Source of the DNA: Nocardioides sp. B-3
GTDB lineage: Bacteria; Actinomycetota; Actinomycetes; Propionibacteriales; Nocardioidaceae
DNA length: 64,000 nucleotides
Reading direction: 5' to 3'
Assembly (NCBI RefSeq): GCF_024703895.1
Contig: NZ_CP087968.1
Span: forward strand, 2,976,001-3,040,000
Within the stretch, counting starts at the first letter, position 1. Every line of letters begins with the position of its first letter. This document shows, in pieces, positions 1 through 12,407 of this stretch. Position numbers and translations under genes: made by a program. The notes below the pieces were generated by a model that saw nothing but the letters and a program-made list of their open reading frames with translations, had not been told where the DNA came from and did no database searches.

Positions 1-654
1 TCAGCGGGGCAGCCGATGGCTCTCGACGGGGCTCCCGGCCACGAGGTGGTCGTGGACGATCATGGCCGCTGCGGCGGGGTCGACGGCGCCGTACCAGACG
101 TCGTCGGGCTGGACGCTGACGACGGGAGCCCGGTTGCAGGGGAACTGGCAGCCGGTGTGGGTGACGAGCACGTCGTCGTCGCCGAGGCCGGCCTCCATCA
201 TCGCGAGGATCAGCGCTCGCATCGTGTCCTCCGAACCGGCCGCGGTGCAGCGGGGCCCGCGGCAGATGAGGACTTGGCGCGCGTGACCGGTCACGTCCTT
301 CCGGGCGGCGGAGGTGAGGCCGGGTTCGCTGCCGGTGATCGGCTTGAGGTCGAGCAGCACGTCGTCGACGGATGACAGTGACGTGACCAGCCGGGTGGCC
401 ACGGTGACGACCGGCCGCTCGCCCGCACGCTCGCGCCACCAGTGCGCGGCGATCCGCCGCAGCCACGAGTGCGCGGGCGCGAGGGGACCGAGGTTGACGC
501 CGACGAGCGTGATCGAGGAGACGCCGGAGTCCGCCAGCCGCGTCAGCTCGAGCGAGAGCGACGGGTCGCCCATCTGCAGGAACGCGACGGAGGCCTGTCG
601 AGAGCGAGCCTCGGCGAGCAGCGCGTCTCGTCTGTCCACGTCGCTGACGGACAT
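1..654 (-). CDS. (2Fe-2S) ferredoxin-domain protein of the cobalamin operon
   Basis: Last gene of the leftward cobalamin operon, 217 aa, ending at the window edge with a complete TGA stop. The C-terminal half has the cysteine spacing of thioredoxin-like [2Fe-2S] ferredoxins: CRGPRC near residue 133, then CQFPC about 40 residues later. The N-terminal half (FLQMGDPSLSLELTRLADSG) resembles a degenerate CbiX/sirohydrochlorin chelatase fold without its usual histidines. I chose the ATG at 654; the open frame runs further upstream but reads the wrong frame of cobU there. The role is inferred from context: probably electron supply to a reductive step of corrin synthesis or cobalt insertion. Confidence 0.75.
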   Translation of the reverse strand: MSVSDVDRRDALLAEARSRQASVAFLQMGDPSLSLELTRLADSGVSSITLVGVNLGPLAPAHSWLRRIAAHWWRERAGERPVVTVATRLVTSLSSVDDVLLDLKPITGSEPGLTSAARKDVTGHARQVLICRGPRCTAAGSEDTMRALILAMMEAGLGDDDVLVTHTGCQFPCNRAPVVSVQPDDVWYGAVDPAAAAMIVHDHLVAGSPVESHRLPR

Positions 655-671
655 GCCCACCGGGACCGGGC

Positions 672-1184
672 TCACAGCTTCAGCACCCGGCCGGCGATCA
701 CGAGGTGCACCTCGTCGCAGGCTGCCGCGAGGCGCTGGTTGACGAGCCCGAGCAGGTCGCGGAAGAGGCGTCCGGAGCGATGGACGGGTACGACGCCGAG
801 CCCGACCTCGTTCGTCACGAGCACCACGTCGTCGCGGTCGGTCAGCACGGCGACCACGTCGTCGAGCAGGCCGTCGACCACCGCTGTGACTTCGGGCGCG
901 GACGCGTCCCACAGCTCGCGCTCGTCGAGGGACGCCCGTCAGCCAGTGCCGAGGCAGTCGACGAGGACGGGCCCATCGAGGGCGAGGGCCGAGACGAGGT
1001 CGCGGGTCTCCACCGTCGTCCACGACGCGGGTCGTCTGGCCCGGTGGGCCGCGATCCGGGCGAGCCAGTCAGGGTCGGAGTCGTTGGTGGGCCCGGGTGC
1101 GACGTAGGACACCGGACCGGAGAGCAGCGACTCCGCGTGCCGGGACTTGCCCGAGCGGACACCGCCCGTGACGAGGACCTTCAT
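672..1184 (-). CDS. cobU: Adenosylcobinamide kinase/guanylyltransferase CobU, two compensating indels
   Basis: CobU phosphorylates adenosylcobinamide and transfers GMP to it in nucleotide-loop assembly. The start [14 protein letters not shown] carries the P-loop GGVRSGKS of the family. The middle has VDCLGT, and the end carries [10 protein letters not shown] and the [15 protein letters not shown] helix, all standard for CobU. The frame breaks after LGT: a base is missing at the CCAGT around 943 (expected Thr-Trp), and an extra base sits in the GGG at 929-931, which restores the frame. Start and end are therefore in phase, about 171 aa, a normal length. It overlaps the cobK stop region by 4 nt. 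Confidence 0.88.
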
Positions 1185-1900
1185 GCCAGCTCCCTGACCC
1201 GGGCCACCGCGTCGGCGACCTCGTCGACGGTGCGGACCCCTGCCGGGGCGGGCGGTCGCCGTACGACGACGACGGCGACGCCCGGGCGGGCGGCCGCCTC
1301 GAGCTTGGGCCCGGTGTAGGAGCCGCCGGAGTCCTTGGTGACCAGCACGTCGGTGCGGTGCCGGCGCATCAGCAGCAGCTCGCCGTCGAGCCCGTAGGGC
1401 CCGCGGCTGGTGAGCAGCTCCCACGCGGGCGGCAGGTCGAGGGTGGGTACGTCGACGACGCGCGCCAGCGCCGGCAGTGGACCGAGCGCCGGGACGAACG
1501 AGGCGAGCTCCTGCCGACCGACGGTGAGGAAGGGGCGCCCGCCGAGTGACGCGGCGGTCACCGCGGCCTGTGCGTGGGTGTCGACGAAGTGCCACGAAGG
1601 ATCCGGCTCCCAGCCGGGTCTTGCGAGCCGCAGCAGCGGCAGGTCGGTGCAGGCAGCAGCCGCGTTGGCGGTCATGCCCTGCGCGAACGGGTGGGTCGCG
1701 TCGACGACGGCGTCGTAGTCGGCCAGCGCGGCGCGCAGGCCGTCCACCCCGCCGAAGCCGCCGATGCGCACCTTCCCGACCGGCAGCCGGGGACGGGCGA
1801 CCCGGCCCGCAAGGGAGGAGGTGACGTCGATGCCGGCGTCGACGAGGTCGGCGGCGAGCTCGCGGGCCTCGCTGGTGCCTCCGAGCAGGAGCAACCTCAT
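1181..1900 (-). CDS. cobK: Precorrin-6A reductase CobK
   Basis: NAD(P)H-dependent reduction of the precorrin-6 macrocycle in corrin synthesis. An intact 239-aa frame, normal for the family. It opens with [16 protein letters not shown], the dinucleotide-binding GGTxEAR motif; [14 protein letters not shown] near residue 67 and TKDSGG near residue 189 are typical CobK/CbiJ motifs. The ATG overlaps the stop of cobQ (ATGA), and its own end overlaps the ATG of cobU, so the genes are translationally coupled. Confidence 0.95.
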   Translation of the reverse strand: MRLLLLGGTSEARELAADLVDAGIDVTSSLAGRVARPRLPVGKVRIGGFGGVDGLRAALADYDAVVDATHPFAQGMTANAAAACTDLPLLRLARPGWEPDPSWHFVDTHAQAAVTAASLGGRPFLTVGRQELASFVPALGPLPALARVVDVPTLDLPPAWELLTSRGPYGLDGELLLMRRHRTDVLVTKDSGGSYTGPKLEAAARPGVAVVVVRRPPAPAGVRTVDEVADAVARVRELA

Positions 1901-3372
1901 GACGCACCTCCGGGCGGCAGGACCTTCAGGTCCTTCGGGGCCCCGTCGCGAGCGAGGGCGAGCAGCGCGTCGACGTCGAGGTGCTCCTCGACCGGGTCGC
2001 CGAGCAGGTCGAGCCGTCGCTCACGAGCGACGGGGAAGGAGACGTCGGACGCCGACAGGCCCAGCGCCTCGTGCAGGAACGCGCGCCTCAGGTCGTCACC
2101 CTCCGGGCTGCCGTGCCACATCGTCCCGAAGACGAGTCCGTCGCGCGCGCCGCCGAGGAATTCCTCGCCGGAGCCGACCGTGATCCGGCCGTGGTGGATC
2201 TCGTAGCCGTGGGCGGGTGCGCCCAGCGCCGTACCGGACGGAAGGCGAAGGACCTTGTCGGTCCCGAACGTCGTCGTCACGTCGAGCAGCCCGAGCCCCG
2301 GCACCGAGGCACCCGGCAACCCCTCGACACCGTCCGGATCGTCGACAGCCGCACCGAGCATCTGGAAGCCGCCGCAGATGCCGAGCACCGGCCGGCCGCG
2401 ACGCGCGTGCTCGACGATCGCGTCATCGAGACCACGAGACCGCAGCCGGGCGAGGTCGCTGATCGTCGCGCGGGTGCCCGGCAGCACGACCGGGTCGGCG
2501 TCGGCGAGGTCGCGCGGGTCGGCGGCGAAGACGACGTCGAGGTCGGGTTCGAGCCCGAGCGCGTCGAGGTCGGTGAAGTTGCTGATCCGGGGGAGTCGCA
2601 CGACCGCGACCTTGCGGGCCGCACTCGAGGCGGCCCGGCGTCCGTCGAGGTCGAGCGCGTCCTCGGAGTCGAGCCAGAGTCCCGCGTCCCACGGCAGCAC
2701 GCCGAAGACGCGTCGTCCCGTCAGGGACTCGAGGGAGTCGATGCCCGGCGTCAGCAGCGAGACGTCGCCCCTGAACTTGTTCACGACGAAGCCTGCGATC
2801 AGCGCCCGGTCCTGAGCCGAGAGGAGCGCGACCGTCCCGAACATCGCCGCGAACACCCCGCCCCGGTCGATGTCGCCGACCACCACGGTCGGGATCGACG
2901 CGTGCTGGGCGAGCCCCATGTTGACGTAGTCGCTGGCGCGGAGATTGATCTCGGTCGGGCTGCCCGCGCCCTCGGCGACGACGATCTCGAAGCGCGCGGA
3001 CAGGTCGTCGTAGGCCGCATGCGCCGCCTGCGCCAAGTGCCGCCGACCCGACTCCCAGTCGTGGGACGACACGTCGCCAGCGGGTTGTCCCATCAGCACG
3101 ACGTGGCTGCGCTGGTCGGAGCCGGGCTTGAGCAGGACGGGGTTCATCGCGGGCTCGGGCGTCACCCGCGCGGCGAACGCCTGCACCCACTGCGCACGCC
3201 CGATCTCGGCGGTGGTCCCGTCCGCGGCCACGCAGACCATCGAGTTGTTCGACATGTTCTGGGCCTTGTACGGCGCAACGCTGACCCCGCGCCGCGCGAA
3301 CGCGCGGCACAGGCCGGTCGTCACGACGCTCTTGCCGGCGTCGGAGGTGGTGCCGGCGATCAGGAGGCTCAC
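1897..3372 (-). CDS. cobQ: Cobyric acid synthase CobQ
   Basis: Glutamine-dependent amidation of four carboxamide positions of adenosylcobyrinic acid a,c-diamide. 491 aa from a GTG start at 3372, intact. The N-terminal dethiobiotin-synthetase-like domain has GTTSDAGKS (residues about 7-15) and [14 protein letters not shown]; the C-terminal class I glutaminase domain has the nucleophile elbow [10 protein letters not shown] (Cys near residue 332) and a HHGR segment near residue 450 with the catalytic His. The GTG lies within a GTGA that would also give the cobF stop, arguing for coupled translation. Confidence 0.95.
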   Translation of the reverse strand: MSLLIAGTTSDAGKSVVTTGLCRAFARRGVSVAPYKAQNMSNNSMVCVAADGTTAEIGRAQWVQAFAARVTPEPAMNPVLLKPGSDQRSHVVLMGQPAGDVSSHDWESGRRHLAQAAHAAYDDLSARFEIVVAEGAGSPTEINLRASDYVNMGLAQHASIPTVVVGDIDRGGVFAAMFGTVALLSAQDRALIAGFVVNKFRGDVSLLTPGIDSLESLTGRRVFGVLPWDAGLWLDSEDALDLDGRRAASSAARKVAVVRLPRISNFTDLDALGLEPDLDVVFAADPRDLADADPVVLPGTRATISDLARLRSRGLDDAIVEHARRGRPVLGICGGFQMLGAAVDDPDGVEGLPGASVPGLGLLDVTTTFGTDKVLRLPSGTALGAPAHGYEIHHGRITVGSGEEFLGGARDGLVFGTMWHGSPEGDDLRRAFLHEALGLSASDVSFPVARERRLDLLGDPVEEHLDVDALLALARDGAPKDLKVLPPGGAS

Positions 3373-4090
3373 GAAGGTCCCCTCAGGAGATACGCGTCCA
3401 TCACCCAGCCGGCCGTCGCCTTCGCACGCGCCCGCGGCGTCGTCGAGATCGGCGAGCACGTCGCCGACCCGGCCGGCCACGAGCTCCTCGGAGTCCGTGC
3501 CCGGGTTGGCCCCCCACCAGATCGACCAGTCGTCGAGGCCGGTCAGGTCGAGCTGGCCGGTGAGCATCACGACGAGGTTGGTCTGCCCAGCGGCGATGTC
3601 GTCGCGCAGTCGCCGGGCAGTCGTGACGTGCACCGGCTGGCCGACCTCGTGCAGCACGATCCGGTGGCTGGCGGCGAGCACCGACGGGGCGCTCACCCCG
3701 GGCAGCACGTCCCACTCGGCACCGACCGAGGCGGCCACGCGAGACACCACGCGGATCGTCGAGTCGTAGAGCGATGGGTCTCCCCAGACCGGGGAAGGCG
3801 GCGGTGCCGCCGCGCTCGCGCAGCACGGAGGCGTACGCCGCAGCGCGGGCGTCGTGCCAGTCGCGGACGGCGCCGGGGTAGTCCGCGGGATCGGCCCGGT
3901 CGCGCGGAGGATCCGGGACCGCGACCAGCTCGACGCCGTGCTCGTCGCAGATCGCCTGCCGCACGGCGAGCAGCTCGTCGTCGGCGGTCTTGCTGGCGGC
4001 CACCACGTAGTCGCACGAGCGCAGCGCGGCGGCGACCTCGGAGGTCACGTGCCGCGGCCCCATCCCGACGCCGAGCAGCCGGACCCTCAC
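3369..4090 (-). CDS. cobF: Precorrin-6A synthase (deacetylating) CobF, frameshifted
   Basis: SAM-dependent C1 methyltransferase with loss of the acetyl group, specific to the aerobic cobalamin route. It begins with GTG at 4090: VRVRLLGVGMGPRHVTSEVA, the tetrapyrrole methylase N-terminus. After FP the frame slips at the GGGG of 3791-3794; removing one base restores WGDPSLYDSTIR, a hallmark CobF motif, followed by VLPGVSAPSVLAASHR and GANPGTDSEEL. A second slip near 3400-3470 is needed to reach a stop, either TGA at 3401 or the TGA overlapping the cobQ GTG, so the last residues are uncertain. About 240 aa. Confidence 0.85.
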
Positions 4091-7000
4091 GCGCCGTCGT
4101 CCTCCCGGGTCGCCCTCGACCTCGAGGTAGACCTGCTGCATCGCGGCCATGACGTCCGGGTCCGGCGACTCCCACAGCCCGCGCTCGGCGGCCTCGTGGA
4201 GGCGCTCGACGATCCCTCGCAGCGCCCACGGGTTCGACGTACGCAGGAAGGCCCGGTTGGTCTCGTCGAGGACGTACTCGGTCGCGAGCTTCTCGTACAT
4301 CCAGTCGTGCACGACACCGGCAGTGGCGTCGAAGCCGTAGAGGTAGTCGACGGTCGCGGCCAGCTCGAAGGCGCCCTTGTAGCCGTGGCGCTGCATCGCC
4401 GCGATCCAGCGCGGGTTGACGACGCGGGAGCGGAAGACGCGGGCGGTCTCCTCGGCCGGGGTGCGGGTGCGGACTGCGTCGGGCGAGGTCGAGTCGCCGA
4501 CGTAGGCCTTGGGGTCCGAGCCCGTCAGCGCGCGGACGGTCGCGATCATGCCGCCGTGGTACTGGAAGTAGTCGTCGGAGTCGGCGATGTCGTGCTCGAC
4601 GCTGTCGACGTTCTTCGCCGCCACCTTGATCCGGCGGTAGTTGGCGCGCATGTCGTCGGCCGCCGGGGCGCCGTCGAGGTCGCGGCCGTAGGCGAAGCCG
4701 CCCCACGCGGTGTAGACCTCGGCCGGGTCCTTGTCGTCGCGCCACGAACCCGACTCGACGACCTGCAGGATGCCGGCGCCGTAGGACCCGGGCTTGGACC
4801 CGAAGATCCGCGTCGTGGCGCGACGCTCGTCGCCGTGCTCGGCCACGTCGGCTCGTGCGTGCGCGCGGACGTAGTTGTCCCGGTCGGACTCCTCCAGCGC
4901 GGCGACCATCCGCACGGCGTCGTCGAGCATCGCCACGACGTGGGGGAAGGCGTCGCGGAAGAAGCCGGAGATGCGGACGGTGACGTCGATGCGCGGCCGG
5001 CCCAGCTCGGACAGCGGGACCACGGTGAGCTCACGCACGCGGCGCGACTCGGCGTCCCACTCGGGGCGTACGCCGAGGAGCGCGAGCACCTCGGCGATGT
5101 CGTCGCCGGAGGTGCGCATCGCGGAGGTGCCCCATACGGACAGGCCGACGGACGCGGGGTAGGACCCGGTCTCGTCGAGGTAGCGGTTCAGCAGCGAGTC
5201 GGCCATCGCCCGGCCGGTCTGCCACGCCAGCCGGGACGGCACCGCGCGGGGGTCGACGGTGTAGAAGTTGCGGCCGGTCGGCAGCACGTTGACCAGCCCG
5301 CGCAGCGGGGAGCCGCTCGGACCGGCGGGGATGAAGCCGCCGTCGAGGGCGTGCAGCACGGCGGTCAGCTCGTCCGTCGTGCCGGCCGGGCGCGGGACGA
5401 CCTCGGTGGCCGCGAAGGCCAGCACCCGCTGCACGTCCGGGTCGTCATGGAGATCGATCGCGGCGGCCGGGTCCCAGCCCGACTTCTCCATCTGCTCGAC
5501 CAGACCGCGGGCCCGGGCCTCGAAGACATCCACGGCCGCCCCCGTGGCGGCGTCGACGTCGACGAGACCCGGGGCCGCGCGGAGGCCGGGGACGGCATTG
5601 CCGACCCCGCCCCAGACTCCGGGCCGCGCGCAGGATCGCGAGCACGAGGTTGACCCTCGCCTCGCCGATCGGCGCCTCGCCCGGGACGTGCAGCCCGTCG
5701 CGGATCTGTGCGTCCTTGATCTCGCACAGCCACCCGTCGACGTGCAGGATGAAGTCGTCGAAGTCCTCGTCGTCCGGCCGTTCGTCGAGCCCGAGGTCGC
5801 GATGCAGCTCGGCGGCCTTCATCAGGGTCCAGATCTCGCCGCGGACCGCGGGCAGCTTGGCCGGGTCCATCGCCGCGATGTTGGAGTACTCGTCCAGCAG
5901 CTGCTCGAGACGGGCAATGTCGCCGTACGCCTCGGCGCGAGCCATCGGCGGCACGAGGTGGTCGACGATCGTCGCGTGCGCGCGGCGCTTGGCCTGCGCG
6001 CCCTCGCCCGGGTCGTTGACGAGGAAGGGATAGATCAGCGGCAGGTCGCCGAGCGCCGCGTCGGTGCCGCAGGAGGCGGAGAGCGCGGCGTTCTTGCCGG
6101 GCAGCCACTCCGAGCGACCCGTGCTTGCCGAGGTGCACGATCGCGTCGACGCCGAAGCCGCGGTCGAGCCAGCGGTAGGCGCCGAGGTAGTGGTGGCTCG
6201 GCGCGAGGTCGGGGTCGTGGTAGATCGCGACCGGGTTCTCGCCGAAGCCGCGCGGCGGCTGGATCAGCAGCACGACGTTGCCGGCGACCGGGGTCGCGAG
6301 CACCAGCTCGTTGTCGTCGTTGACGAAGAGCGTGCCGGGTGCCGGGCCCCACGCCTCGACCATCGCGTCGCGCAGGTCGGCGGGCAGGTCACGGGTCCAC
6401 TCGTCGTACGACGATGCGCTGATCCGCACGTGCGCGTCGGTCAGCTGCGCGCTGGTCAGCCACTCCTCGTCCCGGCCACCGGCGGCGATCAGCGCGTGGA
6501 TCAGGGCGTCGCCGGCCTCGGTGTCGTCGGCCATGTCGATGATGTCGACGACCGCCGCCTCGCCGGTTGAGCTTGTCGAAACCCCGAGGTCGTAGCCCGC
6601 GTCCCGGAGCTCGCGCAGCAGCCGGATGGCGGAGACCGGGGTGTCGAGGCCGACCGCGTTGCCGATGCGCGAGTGCTTGGTCGGGTAGGCCGACAGCACG
6701 AGGGCGAGCTTCTTGTCGGCGTTGGGGATCGTGCGCAGTCGCGCGTGCCGGACCGCGATGCCGGCGACCCGCGCGCAGCGCTCGGGGTCGGCGACGTAGT
6801 GGGGGAGGCCGTCGCCGTCGATCTCCTTGAAGGAGAAGGGTGCGGTGATGATCCGGCCGTCGAACTCCGGGATCGCGATCTGGGTGGCGGAGTCGAGCGG
6901 CGTGACGCCGTCGTCGGACGCGAGCCAGTCCGCGCGGCTGCTGGTCAGGCACAGGCCCCGGATGACCGGGATGTCGAGCGCCGCCATGCGAGCCACGTCC

Positions 7001-7726
7001 CGGGCCTCGTCGTCGCCGCCCGCGCTGGCGGTCGACGGCACGCTGCCACCGGCCGCGAGGACGGTCACGATGAGCGCGTCGAGGGTGCTGAGCTCGGTGT
7101 AGAGCTCGTCCGGCGCGGCGCGCAGCGATCCCGCGAAGATGGGTACGCCGATGGCCCGGCCGGTTGCGTCGACCGCGTCGGCCGGGGGCGTGCGCGAACG
7201 CGGTGTTGCCGCTCGCCTCGTGCGCGCGGTAGTAGAGCACCCCGATGCGCGGCAGGCTTTCCCCCGCCGGTTGAGCAGCGAGGGACGAGCGTGTCGAAAC
7301 CAAGGGCCGCTCGGCGTACCCCCGGGCCGGCAGGACGGCCGGCGCCTCGAAGCCCTCGCCGGTCAGCAGCACCGTGTCGGACAGGAACGCGTGCAGCTGG
7401 CGCAGGTTGGCCGGACCGCCCTCGGCGAGGTAGCGGTGGGCCTCGGCCGCGATGCCGATCGGCACCGACGACATCTCCATCAGCTCGGCGCTGGGCGTCT
7501 GCTCGCCGCCGAGCACGACGACGGGCCTGTTCGCGGCCAGCTCGGCAAAGCCGGGCATCAGGTCCTGCGGGGAACCGAGCAACCGGATGACGACGAGGTC
7601 GCAGCCGTCGACGAGATCGGCCAGCGGCTGGCCCGATCGGACCGGGTTGGCGACGACGTAGTCGGCGCCGGATCCCCGGGCGCTGAGCAGGTCGGTGTCG
7701 GACGTGGAGAGCAGGGCGATACGCAC
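4087..7726 (-). CDS. cobN: Cobaltochelatase large subunit CobN, four indels
   Basis: Catalytic subunit of the aerobic cobalt chelatase, inserting Co into hydrogenobyrinate a,c-diamide. First gene of the operon, GTG start at 7726 behind GGAGGAGG. About 1210 aa over 3640 nt, the usual CobN size. Recognisable blocks: IALLSTSDTDLL at the start, FAHA at about residue 180, LSAYPTKHSRIGNAVGLD, HLGKHGS, GEARVNLVLAILR, GLSVWGTSAMRTSGDDIAE, FGSKPGSYGAGI, and LQQVYLEVEGD-like end MQQVYLEVEGD. The frame slips at about 7184-7188 (GGGGG), 6112, 5618 and 4104-4109 (CCCGGG), always one extra base. Two REP-like palindromes lie inside the gene. Confidence 0.93.
6565..6583. repeat. Short REP-like palindrome inside cobN
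   Basis: GGTTGAGCTTGTCGAAACC is an imperfect palindrome sharing both ends (GGTTGAGC, GTCGAAACC) with the longer elements at 7269-7301 and 16157-16190. In cobN it encodes a GVSTSSTGE loop between conserved blocks and keeps the frame. Confidence 0.7.
7269..7301. repeat. REP-like palindrome inside cobN
   Basis: A 33-nt element beginning GGTTGAGCAGCGAG and ending GAGCGTGTCGAAACC. It encodes the LVSTRSSLAAQPAG stretch of CobN, located in a linker between the N-terminal region and LPRIGVLYYRAHEASGNTAF. The same termini recur elsewhere in the window. I recall GGTTTCGACA...GCTCAACC sequences as common dispersed repeats in Nocardioides-like genomes. Confidence 0.7.
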
Positions 7727-7734
7727 GGCGGATG

Positions 7735-7890
7735 TTCCTCCTCCGGGGTTCTCGCCCCGGCTAACGGTCGGATGTGCCCGTGCTGAGTGTCTGGCTCGAT
7801 CCCCTCTGCCTGATGTGCAGGGTGGGATCTCACAGTGGCGGAACCGCCCCGGAGTCTCACCGGGTTCCTCATGCCATGGGCGTTGCCAGC
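7735..7890 (-). promoter_or_regulatory. Cobalamin (AdoCbl) riboswitch upstream of cobN
   Basis: On the minus strand the leader reads GGAACCCGGTGAGACTCCGG, then the B12 box GCCACTGTG (7831-7839), then GAGCCAGACACTCAGCAC in the place of the conserved AGYCAGGATACC element. Just before the start, CCGGGG (7755-7760) and CCCCGG (7743-7748) form a hairpin abutting the Shine-Dalgarno GGAGGAGG (7737-7744), suggesting translational control of cobN. It fills the space between cobN and the divergent phosphatase gene. Confidence 0.92.
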
Positions 7891-7893
7891 GTA

Positions 7894-8469
7894 GTGGAGA
7901 CTGTGCGCCGTGCGCGCCCGGTCTATCTCGTCAGGCACGGGCAGTCCGAGTGGAACGTCCTCCGGCTCACCCGGGGCCAGACGATGCATCCGCGGTTGAC
8001 CCCGACGGGCCGTGCGCAGGCAGCCGCCGCGGCCGACTCACTCGCGCTCGGGCTGGCCAGCCGTCCCGTGCGGCTGCTCACCAGCGACCTGACCCGCGCG
8101 GTCGAGACGGCCGACATCATCGGGGGAGCGGCTCGGCGTCGAACCGGCCCTCGACGCGCGCCTGCGCGAGCAGCACCTCGGCTCGTTGGAGGGCCGCGCC
8201 TACGAGGAGACTCGGGCCGAGGCCGAGCAGCACGACTGGTCCGATCCTGAGCTGCCGATGGCAGGGGGCGAGTCCGTGGGCGCCGTACGGCGACGCCCCC
8301 GGCCAAGCTCCTGTCCCAGATCGACCCCGACGTGGCCACCGTCCCGGTCAGCCACGGCGACGCGATCCGCTCCGCCCTCGCCCACCTCGAGGGACACCCG
8401 ATGACAGAGGTCCCGTGGGTCTACGTGCCCAACGGCTCGATCACCCGCGTCGACGGGGCGCTGGTGTGA
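7894..8469 (+). CDS. Histidine phosphatase family protein, frameshifted
   Basis: Phosphoglycerate-mutase-like phosphatase. YLVRHGQSEWN near residue 10 holds the catalytic RHG; LTSDLTRAVETADII, the acid-base region GSLEGRAYEE and the second catalytic His in PVSHGDAIRS follow. The frame slips at GGGGG 8122-8126 and again near 8290-8300 in a CCCCC/CGG tract. The substrate is unknown. In cobalamin clusters such enzymes may be CobC-like alpha-ribazole phosphatases, but the MxxxEVPWVYVPNGS end looks like the generic actinobacterial family. The ATG codons at 7871 and 7876 would lie in the antisense of the riboswitch, so I chose GTG 7894; the start is uncertain. Confidence 0.8.
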
Positions 8470-9827
8470 GCCGCCTGCGCGACCGGACGGGCGACGTCGT
8501 CCCGCTCCGCGAGGCGACGAAGACCCGGTTCGCGATCTCGCTGCAGACCTTCGGCGGCCCGGCCGGCCAGATCGCCGTCATGCAGCACAAGCTCGTCGAC
8601 GAGAAGCGCTGGATCGGGCAGCAGCGGTTCCTGCACGCGCTCAACTACTGCATGCTGCTGCCCGGCCCCGAGGCCCAACAGCTCGCGATCTACACCGGCT
8701 GGCTGCTCAACGGCAGCCTCGGCGGACTGATCGCCGGATTCCTGTTCGTGCTGCCCGGGATGCTGGCGATGCTGGCGCTGTCCGCGGTCTACATCGGCGC
8801 CGGCGACACCTCCGTGGTGACCGGCCTCTTCGTCGGGCTCGCGCCCCGCGGTGATCGCGATCGTCGTGCACGCGGTGGGTCGCGTGTCCGGGCGCGCGCT
8901 CTTCCACCCGCTGCTCGTGGTGATGGCGGTGGCGTCCTTCGTCGCCCTGACGGCCTTCGGCGTGCCCTTCCCGCTCGTTGTCCCGGCCGCGGCCGTGCTC
9001 GGGTGGCTGCTGCGGGGCCTCGTCGGCGTCGCGCCGTCCGGACACGGGGCGGCAGGCGACGTACCCCCGCCGCTGATCAGCGACGACACGCTCCACCGCG
9101 AGGGGCCCTCGACCCGACGGGCGTTGACGATCCCGGGGGTCGGACTGGTGCTGTGGTTCACCCCGGTCGCGGTCGCGGCACTCCTCTTCTCCCGCGACAG
9201 CGTCTTCGTCGACCGGGGACTGTTCTTCTCCGGCGCCGCGGTGGTCACCTTCGGCGGGGCCTACGCCGTCCTGTCGTACGTCGCCCAGCAGGCCGTCCGG
9301 GTCTACGGCTGGCTCGCCCCGGGCGAGATGGTTCGCGGGCTCGCGCTCGCCGAGACGACGCCCGGGCCGCTGATCATGGTCGTGCAGTTCGTCGCCTTCG
9401 TCGGCGCCTACCGCCAGCCGGGCTCGCTCGACCCGTGGGTCGCGGCCGTCCTCGCCTCGCTGCTGGTGACGTGGGTGACGTTCGTGCCGTGCTTCCTCTT
9501 CATCTTCCCAGGGGGCGCCGTACGTCGAGCGCCTCCCGCAGCAACGTCCACCTCGGCGCCGCACTGACCGGCGTGACCGCGGCCGTCGTCGGGGTGATCG
9601 CCAACCTCGCGGTGTTCTTCGCGCTGCACACGCTCTTCGACGCGGCCCGCTCGCTGCAGTGGGGACCGATCGACCTGTCGCTGCCGGTCCTGTCCACCCG
9701 GGACCCCGTCGCGTTCTCGCTGACCGGCGTCGCGCTGGCGATGGTCTTCTGGCTGAAGTGGTCGACGCTGCGGGTGCTCGGGGTGTGCGCGGCGCTGGGG
9801 CTCGTGGTGACCCCGGTATCCGGGTAG
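8466..9827 (+). CDS. chrA: Chromate transporter (CHR family), frameshifted
   Basis: About 453 aa with two homologous CHR halves of several membrane helices each. The N-terminal half shows FGGPAGQIAVMQHKLVDEKRW and LPGPEAQQLAIYTGWL, which are diagnostic; the second half repeats the theme in FSGAAVVTFGGAYAVLSYV and ETTPGPLIMVVQFVAF. Known members export chromate, though many have other or unknown anions. The GTG start at 8466 overlaps the stop of the phosphatase gene (GTGTGA), so the two are coupled. Extra bases lie at CCCC 8844-8847, around GGGGG 9510-9515, and at CCC 9536-9538. Confidence 0.9.
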   Translation: MSRLRDRTGDVVPLREATKTRFAISLQTFGGPAGQIAVMQHKLVDEKRWIGQQRFLHALNYCMLLPGPEAQQLAIYTGWLLNGSLGGLIAGFLFVLPGMLAMLALSAVYIGAGDTSVVTGLFVGLAPRGDRDRRARGGSRVRARALPPAARGDGGGVLRRPDGLRRALPARCPGRGRARVAAAGPRRRRAVRTRGGRRRTPAADQRRHAPPRGALDPTGVDDPGGRTGAVVHPGRGRGTPLLPRQRLRRPGTVLLRRRGGHLRRGLRRPVVRRPAGRPGLRLARPGRDGSRARARRDDARAADHGRAVRRLRRRLPPAGLARPVGRGRPRLAAGDVGDVRAVLPLHLPRGRRTSSASRSNVHLGAALTGVTAAVVGVIANLAVFFALHTLFDAARSLQWGPIDLSLPVLSTRDPVAFSLTGVALAMVFWLKWSTLRVLGVCAALGLVVTPVSG

Positions 9828-9828
9828 T

Positions 9829-9922
9829 TACCAAATCCCTCGATTCGTGGGGTCTTCCCGGGTTGGTTGGTAACCGGCTACCTACCAGCGCGCCGAGGGG
9901 ACCGGATTCCCGGGATTTGGTA
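9829..9922. terminator. Imperfect inverted repeat after chrA, possible terminator
   Basis: TACCAAATCCC (9829-9839) and GGGATTTGGTA (9912-9922) are perfect inverted complements 72 nt apart; the interior also contains GGTTGGTAACC and CTACCTACC. The repeat starts just after the chrA stop. The rest of the chrA-lon gap up to 10025 shows no gene. Confidence 0.5.
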
Positions 9923-10025
9923 TCCACCTAGCAACCACAGCCTCCCGCGCTGCGGAGGTTGAGGCGGGACGATTTCGCTGTGGACGAACACGACGGTCCT
10001 GCGGAACACGGGACCCACGCCGATA

Positions 10026-10046
10026 GTTGAGTCGACACCACTCAAG
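10026..10046 (+). promoter_or_regulatory. HAIR-type HspR operator upstream of lon
   Basis: TTGAGT, seven bases, ACTCAAG, at 10027-10046. This matches the HAIR consensus CTTGAGT-N7-ACTCAAG at 13 of 14 positions. It sits about 22 nt before the lon ATG. HspR repression of lon through HAIR elements is known in Streptomyces; the assignment here is by motif. Confidence 0.85.
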
Positions 10047-10067
10047 GTTGTCGAAAGCGAGCGCCTC

Positions 10068-12395
<2,328 letters not shown>

Positions 12396-12407
12396 TTCTC
12401 GCGGAGG

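Noticed and set aside
1..1023. A 340-residue version of the ferredoxin protein
   Set aside because: The first 120 residues are arginine-rich nonsense read across cobU in the wrong frame. The family-like protein begins at ATG 654.
1981..4152. A 723-residue plus-strand open frame over cobQ and cobF
   Set aside because: It is antisense to well-conserved genes, has no recognisable motif, and long antisense frames are expected at this GC content. Similar frames at 3854-5653, 10000-11400 (minus) and 48809-50980 were rejected for the same reason.
4087..7726. Programmed ribosomal frameshifting in cobN
   Set aside because: There are four slips in one gene and similar slips in dozens of unrelated genes, without slippery heptamers or shared structures. 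Sequence error is simpler.
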